A program made the position numbers and the translations under genes. A stretch of 64,000 bases of DNA from Candidatus Brocadia sp. WS118 (GTDB taxonomy: Bacteria > Planctomycetota > Brocadiia > Brocadiales > Brocadiaceae), in the NCBI GenBank assembly GCA_007618135.1, contig PHFX01000001.1, positions 1 to 64,000 of the forward strand. The letters are read 5' to 3'. A model generated the notes under the pieces. The model did no database searches, was not told the origin of the DNA, and saw nothing but the letters and a program-made list of their open reading frames with translations. Shown here piece by piece: positions 32,854 through 42,160 of this stretch (within the stretch, counting starts at the first letter, position 1; every line of letters starts with the position of its first letter).

Positions 32854-35139
32854 ATGAAACTCTTATTACCCGGTTTTTTTACCCTTTTTACTTTGTTAGC
32901 ATCTCTCCTGTATGCTGAAGATGTAACCATTACCGTGGACGGATCGAAAAATCTAGGTCCTGTACCTGAAATTCTTAACAGTAGTATATGGATACAAAAC
33001 CTTGACAACCCAGGGTCTGCTTATGTAATCGATAAATTTCTTAACGATAATAGACCCCGCACTGTGCAACTTAGTCTCCCGATATTAAAAAACACAAAGA
33101 GTTTCGCAGATTTTAAAACTTCCCTGCAGAAATACCTTAAGACGCCATCGGCAGTTTCTTTTGTCGAGAAAGCAAAGAAATACAATACTTTAGTAACCGT
33201 AGGATTCGATCCATGCCAAATGCCAAAATGGCTCTCATCTCGTCCCGGAGATAATCGTCCAGCATCATTTGTGGGATTCACCATTCAGACATGCTCACCC
33301 CCAAGAGATTATAACTTGTGGGCTAATATCGTAGAATACACGCTAACATACCTTAAGACCACCTTGGGAATAAAAAATTTAGGTTTTTATATAGGACATG
33401 AACAGGAGAGAGACTGGTTAGGAGATGAGAAAAGTTTTTTCAAATATTATCAATATGCTGCTATGGCTGCAAAAAAAGTAGATGAAAGTATAAAAATTGG
33501 CGGCATAGGGTGCGGTCATTGGCACGAGAAAAAGTGCGCATGTGATTCTTATCCACCAGTTTCACGAGAAATCTGCTTAAAAGAAGGGGGCTGGGCAAAC
33601 CCTAATAATGAACCTTTTATGAAAAATTTTATTGAATATACTGCCAGAAACAATGTACCGCTCGATTTTCTAATTTGGCATTCTTTCGGCGAGACCCCAC
33701 AAAAATTTCCAGAAATAGCGGAAACGGTAAGAACGTGGCTTAGAGATTATGGATTTGATGATAAAAAAGTGAAACTCTACCAATCCGACTGGACATACTG
33801 GGAAGTCAAATATCCTGCCGATTATTTAGACACCCAAGAAACTGCGGCGTACATTCCACATTCCCTCTACTACATGTGGAAAGCGGGGATTAACTGGCAT
33901 GGACATGACTTTGATGTGATCGATTATGGTGGTTATGGTGGGGGGGAAGATCGCATTAAAAAAACTCGATACGGGGCCACCTTCATAGGAGACTGGAGTT
34001 TGTTTACTTGGGGGGGTGGAATAAATGGTGGAATTATAAAACCTATGTACAATGCTTTCAAAGCAATTAGTATGGCAACCCATGGCAATGAAAATGAGAC
34101 ATACAACCTATTAGAAACTAAATTTGCCGAAGAAGAAAATATAGTAGCCTTTTCAACTATTACAAATAACAGGGAAAAAATTTCCCTTCTCGTATCGAAC
34201 TTTATCCCGACCGAACCGCAACAACTCGACCGACACCTTCTTAACACGATACTGATCCGGAACAGCTTCTTGAAAAAAGAAATAACCTATATAAAAAATT
34301 GCACAAAAGAATCTACGGGTCGTTTGAAAGATAGGGAAAAAGCTTTCTTGTATTGCAAAGAGAAGTTGCTATCAACCCTGGAGGATCCCAAAAAAAAAGA
34401 ATGTATCAATTTTATTGCGGAGACCTATAAGTGCTTAAACAACAAAAAAGAGGGATTAGATTCCATACATAATGAATCCAAAAAGGTAAAATATCCCGAA
34501 ACACAAAAAATAGCAAATACAATTATTAATCTCCTGAATGCACAAACGAAATCAATTCAAGCACAAGTTAACTTTTCCAATATACCCTTTGCTGGGAAAG
34601 CAAGGTTAACAACTTACAGAATAGATAGCAACCATGGTAATGCATGCACCTATAACAAAAGATCAGAACACACTAAATCATCTGCCGCTTGTGGAATTGG
34701 CGGCGCAGTGGACCAAGCCATCCAGGAGGCAAAAGATACATCAAAAAAAGAAGGTATAAAAGCAGCAAAAGGCTATCTGTTATCAACCGGGTACTCAGAC
34801 AATGAAATCCAGTTAATAGAAAAAGCTGTTAAAAATTATAACAGGAAAACCCGCATAAGAGAATATGTGAACAACTTGCTTTTAAAAAATTCAGCTCAGT
34901 TTTCTTTTCCACCGGAAAAGGTAAAAAAAGATTTACAATCAGCATTCAACAGATACCTGGAAACCTACCGTAGACACTATTACCAGTCTATAGATACTAT
35001 CAACAACTGGGAAAAAATCTCGTTGGAGGGCACTAAAAAGTCAGAAAAAATTATTATCAGCGACAATCATTATACCTTAAGCATTCCTATGGAACCAAAC
35101 GCGATATGCCTTATCGTACTGGAACAAGAAAGAAACTAA
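32854..35139 (+). CDS. exported GH39-like glycoside hydrolase with C-terminal extension
   Basis: Secreted protein of about 761 residues: signal peptide (LLPGFFTLFTLLASLLYAE), then a TIM-barrel-like domain of roughly 430 residues with LGFYIGHEQERDW (possible acid/base Glu183) and YQSDWTYWE (possible nucleophile region near residue 317). These positions resemble GH39/PslG-type hydrolases but the motifs are not canonical. The last 300 residues are Lys-rich, predicted helical and have several Cys (IKNCTKES, FLYCKEK, KKECINF). The start at 32854 has AAAGG upstream. By position in the locus it may trim the secreted polymer, as PslG does. Confidence 0.7.
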   Translation: MKLLLPGFFTLFTLLASLLYAEDVTITVDGSKNLGPVPEILNSSIWIQNLDNPGSAYVIDKFLNDNRPRTVQLSLPILKNTKSFADFKTSLQKYLKTPSAVSFVEKAKKYNTLVTVGFDPCQMPKWLSSRPGDNRPASFVGFTIQTCSPPRDYNLWANIVEYTLTYLKTTLGIKNLGFYIGHEQERDWLGDEKSFFKYYQYAAMAAKKVDESIKIGGIGCGHWHEKKCACDSYPPVSREICLKEGGWANPNNEPFMKNFIEYTARNNVPLDFLIWHSFGETPQKFPEIAETVRTWLRDYGFDDKKVKLYQSDWTYWEVKYPADYLDTQETAAYIPHSLYYMWKAGINWHGHDFDVIDYGGYGGGEDRIKKTRYGATFIGDWSLFTWGGGINGGIIKPMYNAFKAISMATHGNENETYNLLETKFAEEENIVAFSTITNNREKISLLVSNFIPTEPQQLDRHLLNTILIRNSFLKKEITYIKNCTKESTGRLKDREKAFLYCKEKLLSTLEDPKKKECINFIAETYKCLNNKKEGLDSIHNESKKVKYPETQKIANTIINLLNAQTKSIQAQVNFSNIPFAGKARLTTYRIDSNHGNACTYNKRSEHTKSSAACGIGGAVDQAIQEAKDTSKKEGIKAAKGYLLSTGYSDNEIQLIEKAVKNYNRKTRIREYVNNLLLKNSAQFSFPPEKVKKDLQSAFNRYLETYRRHYYQSIDTINNWEKISLEGTKKSEKIIISDNHYTLSIPMEPNAICLIVLEQERN

Positions 35140-35184
35140 AACCGTGACTTCCATGTAAATATAAATCTTTGATAAAGATTTTTT

Positions 35185-36669
35185 ATGAACTCTCTTTCTT
35201 TTTTTTCTCCTGTAAAATTGTCGATAAAGACAGTTCCCTTATTTCTGGGACTTTTTATAGGAGTACAGGTTGTATTGAGTCCACACCTTGATGTTTTACT
35301 TGCGTCTTATTTAAGAAACATCGGTATAGAATTGCCCTATACGCTGCGCGGATTTCCTTTTAAATCCCTTTTGTTTTTTTGCCCATTAAATTTCGTGTTT
35401 TTGATTATATTCATTAAAAGAAACTACCCCTGGTTCATTAATAATAAAGAGAAGGTATTCATCGCATCTATAATCGCATCTACTCAACTTAAGGCTTTAA
35501 CGGGCAGTAAGACAGAAATTTCTGATCTTGTGATAGCAGTTGTTTTGTTCTTGTGGTTTATTTTTACATTAATTAACGATTATAAACTTGCCTGGAATCC
35601 TTCATTTATACTCCTTCCTCTTTTGTTGTGTAGTATATTATTATCCTACACAAATGCTGGACTATTCAAATTTCTTTCAAGCTTCCCTTCTGTTTTCAAG
35701 TCCTTCTTGGCATTTTTTATTATAATAAATATAATTACAAAAAGAGAGCTTGTCATATTTTCGTTAAAGATATTTTTTATCGTAATGACCCTTTCCGCGA
35801 TTGTAGGAATAACACAAGAAATAGTTCTTATGACCACAGGTGTAGCAATTGTCGGAAATATACCAGATGAGGCAAAGGATTACATGTGGGAAAAAGGAAC
35901 ACCTTTTGGGCAGTTATTGAGAGTTCCTGCGTTTACTGGTTGGTATATACTATTTGCTGGTTATCTTTTAATAGCAATAATACTTGGAGTAAATTGGAGA
36001 TTATATTCCCTGGTAAAAGAGAAAAAAAAGAGATTTTTCCTCGATATAGCCATAGTATTAATGTGTATTGCTCTTTACTGTACCTTTTCTTATTCTGCTT
36101 TGGTTTCTGCATTGCTTGGAGTACTCGCTTCAATATTTATAAGATGGTGGCCTTCCGCTATCTATTTTATAATCGTCATCTTAATTGGAATTCTTATAGC
36201 ATGTTTCTCTGGAGTTGCAACAGATTTTGTAAGCGATCCAAAGAAGTATATAATATCCAGAGATATTGAAATACGATCCATATTACTGAGAAATGGGCTT
36301 TTCGGCTTTATTTACCAGCACCCTTTTATTGGTGTTGGAGTAGGAAAGGGAGATAGATATTGTAGCGATGTAAATTCCTGGCCTGTTCATAATAACATTA
36401 CCCTGGTTGCTGATGAATGCGGAATTTTGGGCGTCCTCATTTATGGCCTATTCTTTCTTACCCTTATCTATAGGCAAATTTCAACTGTTTTACTGCTGAA
36501 AAACAAGAAAGATACCGTTATTTTGTTGTCATTACTCATTGGCTTGTTTGTTTATATGGTTAATTTACAAGCACAAGCTACTTTTATCGAAGTCTTTTTA
36601 TTCATTTATTTAGGCATTTTAGAAGCTACCAACAGAGTCTTACTTAGTTCGGTTCACAGGGGGAAATAG
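35185..36669 (+). CDS. O-antigen ligase/polymerase (Wzy/WaaL-like) membrane protein
   Basis: Protein of 494 residues with about 10-12 hydrophobic helices and a long soluble loop after residue 370. The loop has the family pattern HPFIGVGVGKGDRY...VHNNITLVADECGILGVLIYG, typical of the Wzy_C/O-antigen ligase domain. It probably polymerises flipped repeat units or ligates the glycan at the periplasmic face. It completes Wza, Wzx, Wzy and Wzz components within one locus. Confidence 0.88.
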   Translation: MNSLSFFSPVKLSIKTVPLFLGLFIGVQVVLSPHLDVLLASYLRNIGIELPYTLRGFPFKSLLFFCPLNFVFLIIFIKRNYPWFINNKEKVFIASIIASTQLKALTGSKTEISDLVIAVVLFLWFIFTLINDYKLAWNPSFILLPLLLCSILLSYTNAGLFKFLSSFPSVFKSFLAFFIIINIITKRELVIFSLKIFFIVMTLSAIVGITQEIVLMTTGVAIVGNIPDEAKDYMWEKGTPFGQLLRVPAFTGWYILFAGYLLIAIILGVNWRLYSLVKEKKKRFFLDIAIVLMCIALYCTFSYSALVSALLGVLASIFIRWWPSAIYFIIVILIGILIACFSGVATDFVSDPKKYIISRDIEIRSILLRNGLFGFIYQHPFIGVGVGKGDRYCSDVNSWPVHNNITLVADECGILGVLIYGLFFLTLIYRQISTVLLLKNKKDTVILLSLLIGLFVYMVNLQAQATFIEVFLFIYLGILEATNRVLLSSVHRGK

Positions 36670-36703
36670 ATAATCATGGAACAAAATCTTGACCCAATAA
36701 ATA

Positions 36704-36940
36704 GTGCCTAAAGCTTTGGTTATCTCACATTTTGATGCACACTATATAACGGTTTTTCTTGGGAATGGGAATGGTTCTTTTGTTAAAAAAGAAAATATTG
36801 ATATTACAGGAAGTCGGCTCTCTGTATTAATTGAAGATATAAACTTTGAAAGGGGGGATATCGACCAAAAAGTAGAACAGATTTATTATTTTTCTCAGTA
36901 TATTTTAAACCCTAAAAGCAAAGAGGAGGAAAAATTATGA
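36704..36940 (+). CDS. short FG-GAP/VCBS-like stub
   Basis: Frame of 78 codons with a GTG start; its stop overlaps the ATG of the EF-hand gene as ATGA. It reads KALVISHFDAHYITVFLGNG, NGSF..., then GSRLSVLIEDINFERGDID, which follows the FG-GAP repeat rhythm (ANFDxxxITVFLGNGDGSF, then VxVxDFNxDGxxD) but with most Asp/Gly calcium positions lost. It has no signal peptide or partner repeats. It is either a degraded fragment of a larger beta-propeller protein or a small upstream frame coupled to the EF-hand gene. Confidence 0.5.
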   Translation: MPKALVISHFDAHYITVFLGNGNGSFVKKENIDITGSRLSVLIEDINFERGDIDQKVEQIYYFSQYILNPKSKEEEKL

Positions 36941-37488
36941 AAATAAAAGGATTATTACCTGTGACATTACTTTTACCATTTTTTGCAATCCCGTCTTATG
37001 CCGCGGAGCAGACAGCAACTCCATCTGCAAAAACTGCAAGTGCTCCTGAAACTTCTGCACAAGCTGAGGCCCCTGCACCACCGCAGACTGAAGCCCCCGC
37101 ACTGCCACCAAAACTCGCCTTCATTGATGGAGACCAGGACAGAAAAGTCTCCAGAGAGGAGTTAGTCTCTTTTATAACAAAAAAAGCGAAAGAGAAAATC
37201 GCTGAAAAAGCCAGAAAATTGGATACCGACGGAGACAAGTGCTTATCAAAAGAAGAACTCAAAGGAAAAAACAAGTTGAAGGTTCGTTTTGACGACGTTG
37301 ACGCCGACAAAGATGGAAAGATTTCGAAGGATGAAGCAATTGCCTTTGTCCAGAAAAAAGCAGACGAAAGGGCTGATCATCTTTTCCAAAAGATAGACTC
37401 TAATAAAGATGGTTTTATCACTGCTGATGAAGTAAAAAAGAAAACAGAAAACAACGTGGAAGAAAGTGCGGAAGAAGAGGACTTATAA
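36937..37488 (+). CDS. exported protein with four EF-hands
   Basis: Protein of 183 residues with a signal peptide (LLPVTLLLPFFAIPSYAA), a Pro/Ala/Glu-rich linker (about residues 23-58) and four canonical 12-residue EF-hand loops at 64-75, 96-107, 122-133 and 154-165, each D-x-D/N-x-D with a final Glu. The C-terminus is acidic. A secreted calcium-binding or calcium-sensing protein within a polysaccharide locus may bridge or stiffen acidic polymer. It has a weak AGGAGG-type ribosome-binding site and overlaps the upstream stub by 4 bases. Confidence 0.85.
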   Translation: MKIKGLLPVTLLLPFFAIPSYAAEQTATPSAKTASAPETSAQAEAPAPPQTEAPALPPKLAFIDGDQDRKVSREELVSFITKKAKEKIAEKARKLDTDGDKCLSKEELKGKNKLKVRFDDVDADKDGKISKDEAIAFVQKKADERADHLFQKIDSNKDGFITADEVKKKTENNVEESAEEEDL

Positions 37489-37643
37489 TATGCCATCGTG
37501 CACGAACCCTCAGTGGCCATCGTGACATAATGGCTGCAGTTAGAAAAAGAGATTTGTCAGGAAGGGAAAAGGCTACATAACCCCTCCAAGGGAGGGGATG
37601 TGCACTGTTGCGGAGAAAGAATGGAGGTGGAAGAAGAGACTTT

Positions 37644-39362
37644 GTGATCGTTCTTGGTATAAATAATATGCATGATGCATCAGCTGCTATTGTTGCGGAT
37701 GGTATCGTGGTAGCCGCCGCAGAGGAAGAGAGATTCAGCAGGTGTAAACACCACGTTGGCTTTCCCGCCGGTGCCATTAAGTATTGTCTTGAAGAAGCAG
37801 GTGTAACCATTAAAGATTTAGATGCGGTGGCTTTATCTTGGAGACCGTGGGTATTGGGAACAAGGATCTTGAATGCCCTGCGGTCCGTTTCTTTTTCAAA
37901 AAAAGCTTTCCAGGCCAAAGCAAGTCGCGGTATGGGACAGATGGGAAATGAGTGGTACGAGCTCTTTACCATGAAACGGCTTATTAAGCAGCACTTTGGT
38001 ATGCTAAACGGTAAGCTTCTTTATATTGATCACCATCTCTGCCATGCCGTAAGCGCCTTTTACGCCTCTCCATTCGAAAAGGCTGCCGTACTAACCGTTG
38101 ACGGGGCAGGCGAAGAAAACACAACCGTTTTTTGGATCTGTGAAGGTACAACGGTAAAACGGATCGCCGCAATAAAAATTCCTCATTCTCTTGGGCAGTT
38201 CTATGCAAGCATCACCGGCTTTCTTGGTTTTAAGATACAATCCGATGAATATAAAGTCATGGGAATGGCTCCGTACGGTAAACCTGTATTTGCGGATTTC
38301 TTCAGAAATAAAATATTCGTTTTGCGCAAAGATGGTACTTTTCAACTGAAAAGTCGTTTCCTCGATTATCACCTTGCCAGACAAGGGATATTTCTGGAAG
38401 AAACTGTAAAAACATTAGGGAAAAACCGTTTGCCGACCGAAGAAGTAACTAGCCAGCATATGGACATTGCAAAAAGCGCTCAGGTAGTTCTGGAAGAGGT
38501 ACTCTTTCACATGACAAATCATTTGTACAGTAAAACGAAAGCCGATAAGCTTTGCCTGGCTGGAGGAGTCGCTTTAAACTGTGTGGCAAATGGGAAACTG
38601 CTTGACAATACACCCTTTCGCCAGATATTTGTCCAGCCTGCGGCGGGAGATGCAGGAACATCCCTTGGTGCCGCCCTTCATGTATACCACCGGCATACCA
38701 ATGAACCAAGAAGCTATCAAATGAAAGACGCCTATTTGGGTCCATCCTATCCTAATCAACGGTGTATTAATATCCTCAATGAGTTCGGCCTTTCTTACAA
38801 AGAGTTGACAAAAGAGGAGTTATGCAGTAAAATTGCCACCTCCTTGTCTGAAGGCAAGCTTGTTTGCTGGTTTCAGGGTCGAATGGAATGGGGACCAAGG
38901 GCATTAGGAAATCGGAGCCTTCTGGCTGATCCCCGAAGGCCTGAGATGAGAGATATTATAAACCTCAAGGTAAAACAACGGGAACCATTCAGACCATTCG
39001 CCCCATCTGTTTTGGAAGAGAAGAGCTATGATTATTTCGGAAACCCCATCCCCTCACCCTTCATGCTCTTTGCCTTCAAGGTAAATCCAAACAGACAGAA
39101 GGATATCCCCGCAGTAACCCATGTGGATGGAACGGCAAGGCCACAAACCGTAAGGAAAGAGGCAAACCCGCTGTTTTGGAATCTCATTAAGGAATTTGAA
39201 AATCGCACCGGAGTGCCGGTATTACTAAACACCTCCTTTAATGTGCAAGAACCTATCGTATGTTCCCCGAGGGATGCGATATCCTGTTTCCTAAAGACAA
39301 AGGTGGATTATCTGGTTTTAAATAATCTTCTTATAGAACAACCCTATAAGGTACCTTCATAG
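37644..39362 (+). CDS. NodU-family carbamoyltransferase
   Basis: Protein of about 572 residues. The N-terminal Kae1-like domain has VLGINNMHDASAAIVADG and DHHLCHAVSAFYASP with the ATP/Fe-site histidines and TVDGAGE. The YrdC-like C-terminal part has GRMEWGPRALGNRSLLADPR and VLLNTSFNVQEPIV. These enzymes put a carbamoyl group from carbamoyl phosphate onto a sugar hydroxyl. The GTG at 37644 aligns with family N-termini; a TTG at 37608 would add 12 residues. The 150 bases upstream include a CCCCTCC/GGAGGGG hairpin. Confidence 0.88.
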   Translation: MIVLGINNMHDASAAIVADGIVVAAAEEERFSRCKHHVGFPAGAIKYCLEEAGVTIKDLDAVALSWRPWVLGTRILNALRSVSFSKKAFQAKASRGMGQMGNEWYELFTMKRLIKQHFGMLNGKLLYIDHHLCHAVSAFYASPFEKAAVLTVDGAGEENTTVFWICEGTTVKRIAAIKIPHSLGQFYASITGFLGFKIQSDEYKVMGMAPYGKPVFADFFRNKIFVLRKDGTFQLKSRFLDYHLARQGIFLEETVKTLGKNRLPTEEVTSQHMDIAKSAQVVLEEVLFHMTNHLYSKTKADKLCLAGGVALNCVANGKLLDNTPFRQIFVQPAAGDAGTSLGAALHVYHRHTNEPRSYQMKDAYLGPSYPNQRCINILNEFGLSYKELTKEELCSKIATSLSEGKLVCWFQGRMEWGPRALGNRSLLADPRRPEMRDIINLKVKQREPFRPFAPSVLEEKSYDYFGNPIPSPFMLFAFKVNPNRQKDIPAVTHVDGTARPQTVRKEANPLFWNLIKEFENRTGVPVLLNTSFNVQEPIVCSPRDAISCFLKTKVDYLVLNNLLIEQPYKVPS

Positions 39363-39373
39363 ATCAACAACTC

Positions 39374-40747
39374 ATGGCAGAAAAGACCTTACTAGAGTAC
39401 TGGTTTATATTATATAACAGAAGGGTGATAATATTCGTTATAACCCTTTCATCCATGATAACTGCCGGGGTGCTGTCAAAGGTCCTTTCCCCTGTCTATG
39501 AGGCAAAGGCCGTGTTCTTTGTCCCGAAAGAACCCGATACTACAACTTTTTTTGCGCCTCCGGGAGTGGAAATAGCGAGATCTCCCCTGATTCCTGAAGG
39601 CAAAGAAGAGATACAAGGGCCTTATATTGGTATCCTTAAGAGTAAGACTATAGCCGAAATGGTACAAAAGGAGTTTCCCCATAAAAGTGTTATTGATCTT
39701 ATTCGAAGGGATATGGACTTTGTCTTGAGTGATGAGTATATGATCGAGGTCTATGCAAGAGACAGAGACTCCGGCATGGCGGCTGGTATCGCTAATGCTT
39801 ATGTGAATTATTTCAAACAACTGATGGATGAGTATTCCCTGAAATCTCAGTCAGAAAGGCAATTAACGATAGAAAAAGAATTAGCCATAAACCAGAAGAA
39901 CCTTTTGGTAGCTAAGGAAACATTGAATATCTTCCAGCAAAAAAACAGGACTGCAAATCTGGACGAAGAGATAAAACAACTTATCTCCATGAAAATACTT
40001 TTTGAGTCTCAATTAGAAACTTCTCTAATTTCCTATAACGAGAATAAGAAGAAAACTTTGACAACGAAAAGGAAAATAAAAGAAGAAGCCCATGCATTCA
40101 ATACCTCTGAACTTATCATCAATAGCCCCCTTTTAGAAAAGTTAAGGGAACAACTGGTTGATATAGAAGCCAAGATGGCATCTCTCAGGGTGGAAATAAA
40201 AGATGCCCATCCAGACTATATGACCTTAAAGGAAAATTATGAAGAAGTTAAAAAAAACATCGACCAAGAAATGGAAATTATCATAAAGAGCCAGATAAAA
40301 ACCCCCGACACCTTTTACGAGAACCTGAGACGGCAGTTGATTAATCTCTATGTGGATAGAGAGGGGATAAAGGCAACCATAGAGGGAAACAAAAAAGCAC
40401 TCAAAAAATTAGAGGAACGGATTATTGAGATACCCACACTAAACACCCAACTTGACACCCTTACGACAGAGGTAGATAAATATAAAAGACTTGTTGACAC
40501 GCTTATTGTCAATTTGGCAGAGGTGAAGTCCCAGGCCAAAAGAGCCCCTCAGGTGGCAGTCTTAGTGGAGAAAGCAACTCCACCTCCACGACCTGCATTT
40601 CCTATTTTATGGTTAAATATGATTATCGCTGGCATAGTGGGTATTCTCGGAGGAATATTTTATTGTTTCTTTGTGAATTATCTGGATGAGACCCGCGAGA
40701 AAAGGATATTCAGATTGTGGAAGGTCATAAAATCAATAGAAGGGTAA
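39374..40747 (+). CDS. Wzz/GumC-like polysaccharide co-polymerase without kinase domain
   Basis: Protein of 457 residues: N-terminal helix (RRVIIFVITLSSMITAGVLS) followed by the Wzz motif SPVYEAKAVFFVP, a long coiled coil (about residues 150-370) and a second helix after the Pro-rich PRPAFPILWLNMIIAGIVG. It controls chain length and couples polymer to the Wza-like exporter. The cytosolic tail is only about 25 residues, so the BY-kinase fused in many Gram-positive and some Gram-negative systems is absent. It ends 6 bases before the next small membrane gene. Confidence 0.88.
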   Translation: MAEKTLLEYWFILYNRRVIIFVITLSSMITAGVLSKVLSPVYEAKAVFFVPKEPDTTTFFAPPGVEIARSPLIPEGKEEIQGPYIGILKSKTIAEMVQKEFPHKSVIDLIRRDMDFVLSDEYMIEVYARDRDSGMAAGIANAYVNYFKQLMDEYSLKSQSERQLTIEKELAINQKNLLVAKETLNIFQQKNRTANLDEEIKQLISMKILFESQLETSLISYNENKKKTLTTKRKIKEEAHAFNTSELIINSPLLEKLREQLVDIEAKMASLRVEIKDAHPDYMTLKENYEEVKKNIDQEMEIIIKSQIKTPDTFYENLRRQLINLYVDREGIKATIEGNKKALKKLEERIIEIPTLNTQLDTLTTEVDKYKRLVDTLIVNLAEVKSQAKRAPQVAVLVEKATPPPRPAFPILWLNMIIAGIVGILGGIFYCFFVNYLDETREKRIFRLWKVIKSIEG

Positions 40748-40753
40748 AGCATA

Positions 40754-40993
40754 ATGATAGAGGAAGAGATACTGACCATATTAGAAAAAAAGGAGCGAAA
40801 GAGGTTTTTTCATCAGATTCAGAATCAGGCCGAAGAAGAAGGACATGTACCGCCAACATCCTTTCTTTTCCTAAAAAAGATGTCTCATCCTTTACAATAT
40901 ATGGGAGGTATCCTTTTCGGTATCTTTTTAGGAGTTTTTATCTTGGTTTTTAACTATTTATTTTTTGTTTTCCTTTTACACTTGCAGTTTTAA
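40754..40993 (+). CDS. small single-pass membrane protein after Wzz
   Basis: Protein of 79 residues: a charged N-terminal half (EEEILTILEKKERKRFFHQI), then one strong C-terminal helix (GGILFGIFLGVFILVFNYLF). It starts 6 bases after the co-polymerase gene and is therefore almost certainly co-transcribed. I do not recognise a family. It may be an accessory subunit of the Wzz complex. Confidence 0.6.
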   Translation: MIEEEILTILEKKERKRFFHQIQNQAEEEGHVPPTSFLFLKKMSHPLQYMGGILFGIFLGVFILVFNYLFFVFLLHLQF

Positions 40994-41101
40994 TAGGGCA
41001 TTGCGATGCAATATCAACCAAAAATTTCTTCCTTGAATTGAATACCCGGACAATCATTTTTTGTTATACATTCGGTTCATTAACATACACCAACCCTTAC
41101 T

Positions 41102-41392
41102 ATGGCTAAAATGAAGAAAGACGATGCCCTTACCCTGAAGATCCGGGAATTGAGAGAGAGAGCAAGGGAAAAGGTACAAAAAGAGCTTATAAAGGAATTT
41201 GAAGCACACAAGACTCAGGGAATATATCCCTGGGAAGGAATCTGGCTTAGTCCTCAGGATATAAGAAAAGTTCAGGAAAAGATGAAGACGAGGGATAAGG
41301 TAGTCTTTCTGGAAATTATTCTCCTTTTCTTTGTATTTGGCTTTTTCTCTTATGTCCTTTACCGGTTGATGAAAATATTTCTTCTGCCGTAA
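41102..41392 (+). CDS. small membrane protein with coiled N-terminus
   Basis: Protein of 96 residues: highly charged helix (LKIRELRERAREKVQKELIK), conserved-looking GIYPWEGIWLSPQDIRKVQ and a C-terminal transmembrane helix (VVFLEIILLFFVFGFFSYVL). It is similar in layout to the 79-residue protein 109 bases upstream but not in sequence. It ends the plus-strand run. No family recognised. Confidence 0.6.
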   Translation: MAKMKKDDALTLKIRELRERAREKVQKELIKEFEAHKTQGIYPWEGIWLSPQDIRKVQEKMKTRDKVVFLEIILLFFVFGFFSYVLYRLMKIFLLP

Positions 41393-41419
41393 TTACGCCG
41401 GCAACACAACCTCTCTCCT

Positions 41420-41959
41420 TTAATTAGCCGAGTGAATCACATATCTGCCTATCATACCCGATTCAACCCCTATGAGCATGGCTTCAAAGGATTTTATACT
41501 TTCTTTCGGAAGATCCGGTATGGTAAATTCCTCTTTTTTCACGAGGATATCATGGTCACCGTAAATTTCTAATATAAATTTCGCAAAGCGATAATTTTTT
41601 TCAGACCTATTCGCCACCTCACCAGTAAAAAGTACGTTATCACCAAACGGATTGAAACGCACGTTTCTTATAAAAAACCCATTCCCAAGATCTTCAAACC
41701 CATCCTTAGGAACAGCCTTCGCAGGCTCTTTGCCAGTAATCTCTTTTTTGGGCGCTTTTGAGATTCCCGGAGAGAGATTTTTTTCTAATACATTGACCCG
41801 TTTTTCTAAAGCTTCTACTCGTGCTATAAGATTTGAAATAACGATCTCCAGCATATTCAATTTGTCGGATACATCTTGTGCGCTTAACGTAGTCCCCAGG
41901 AATACAGGAACTAGGAACACTACCAAGCCTATAAAAAACTCTCTTTTTACTATCTTCAT
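41420..41959 (-). CDS. exported FxLYD-type protein with coiled coil
   Basis: Protein of 179 residues: signal peptide (LVVFLVPVFLGTTLSA), heptad coiled coil (LNMLEIVISNLIARVEALEK), Pro/Lys-rich linker, then a beta-sandwich domain (VRFNPFGDNVLFTGEVANRS, FAKFILEIYGDHDILVKKEE) resembling the FxLYD family. Such domains are found in envelope proteins with no assigned role. It is convergent with the plus-strand locus; no terminator is evident in the 27-bp gap. Confidence 0.72.
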   Translation of the reverse strand: MKIVKREFFIGLVVFLVPVFLGTTLSAQDVSDKLNMLEIVISNLIARVEALEKRVNVLEKNLSPGISKAPKKEITGKEPAKAVPKDGFEDLGNGFFIRNVRFNPFGDNVLFTGEVANRSEKNYRFAKFILEIYGDHDILVKKEEFTIPDLPKESIKSFEAMLIGVESGMIGRYVIHSAN

Positions 41960-42160
41960 ATTTCACACCTTAAAGTGCCTTACCTTCTTTTTCAGTCAGA
42001 ATGATATTATCATACTCTAAACTGGAAGCGCAAGTGTAATCCATCGAAACGTTTGCACATAATCGCCCAAAAAGACCGTAAAACTTGACAAGACGTGATA
42101 TAGTTGTTATTATTGGAAATACGTAGTTGTCAGGATGCATCTCTTTTACACTACACCTTC

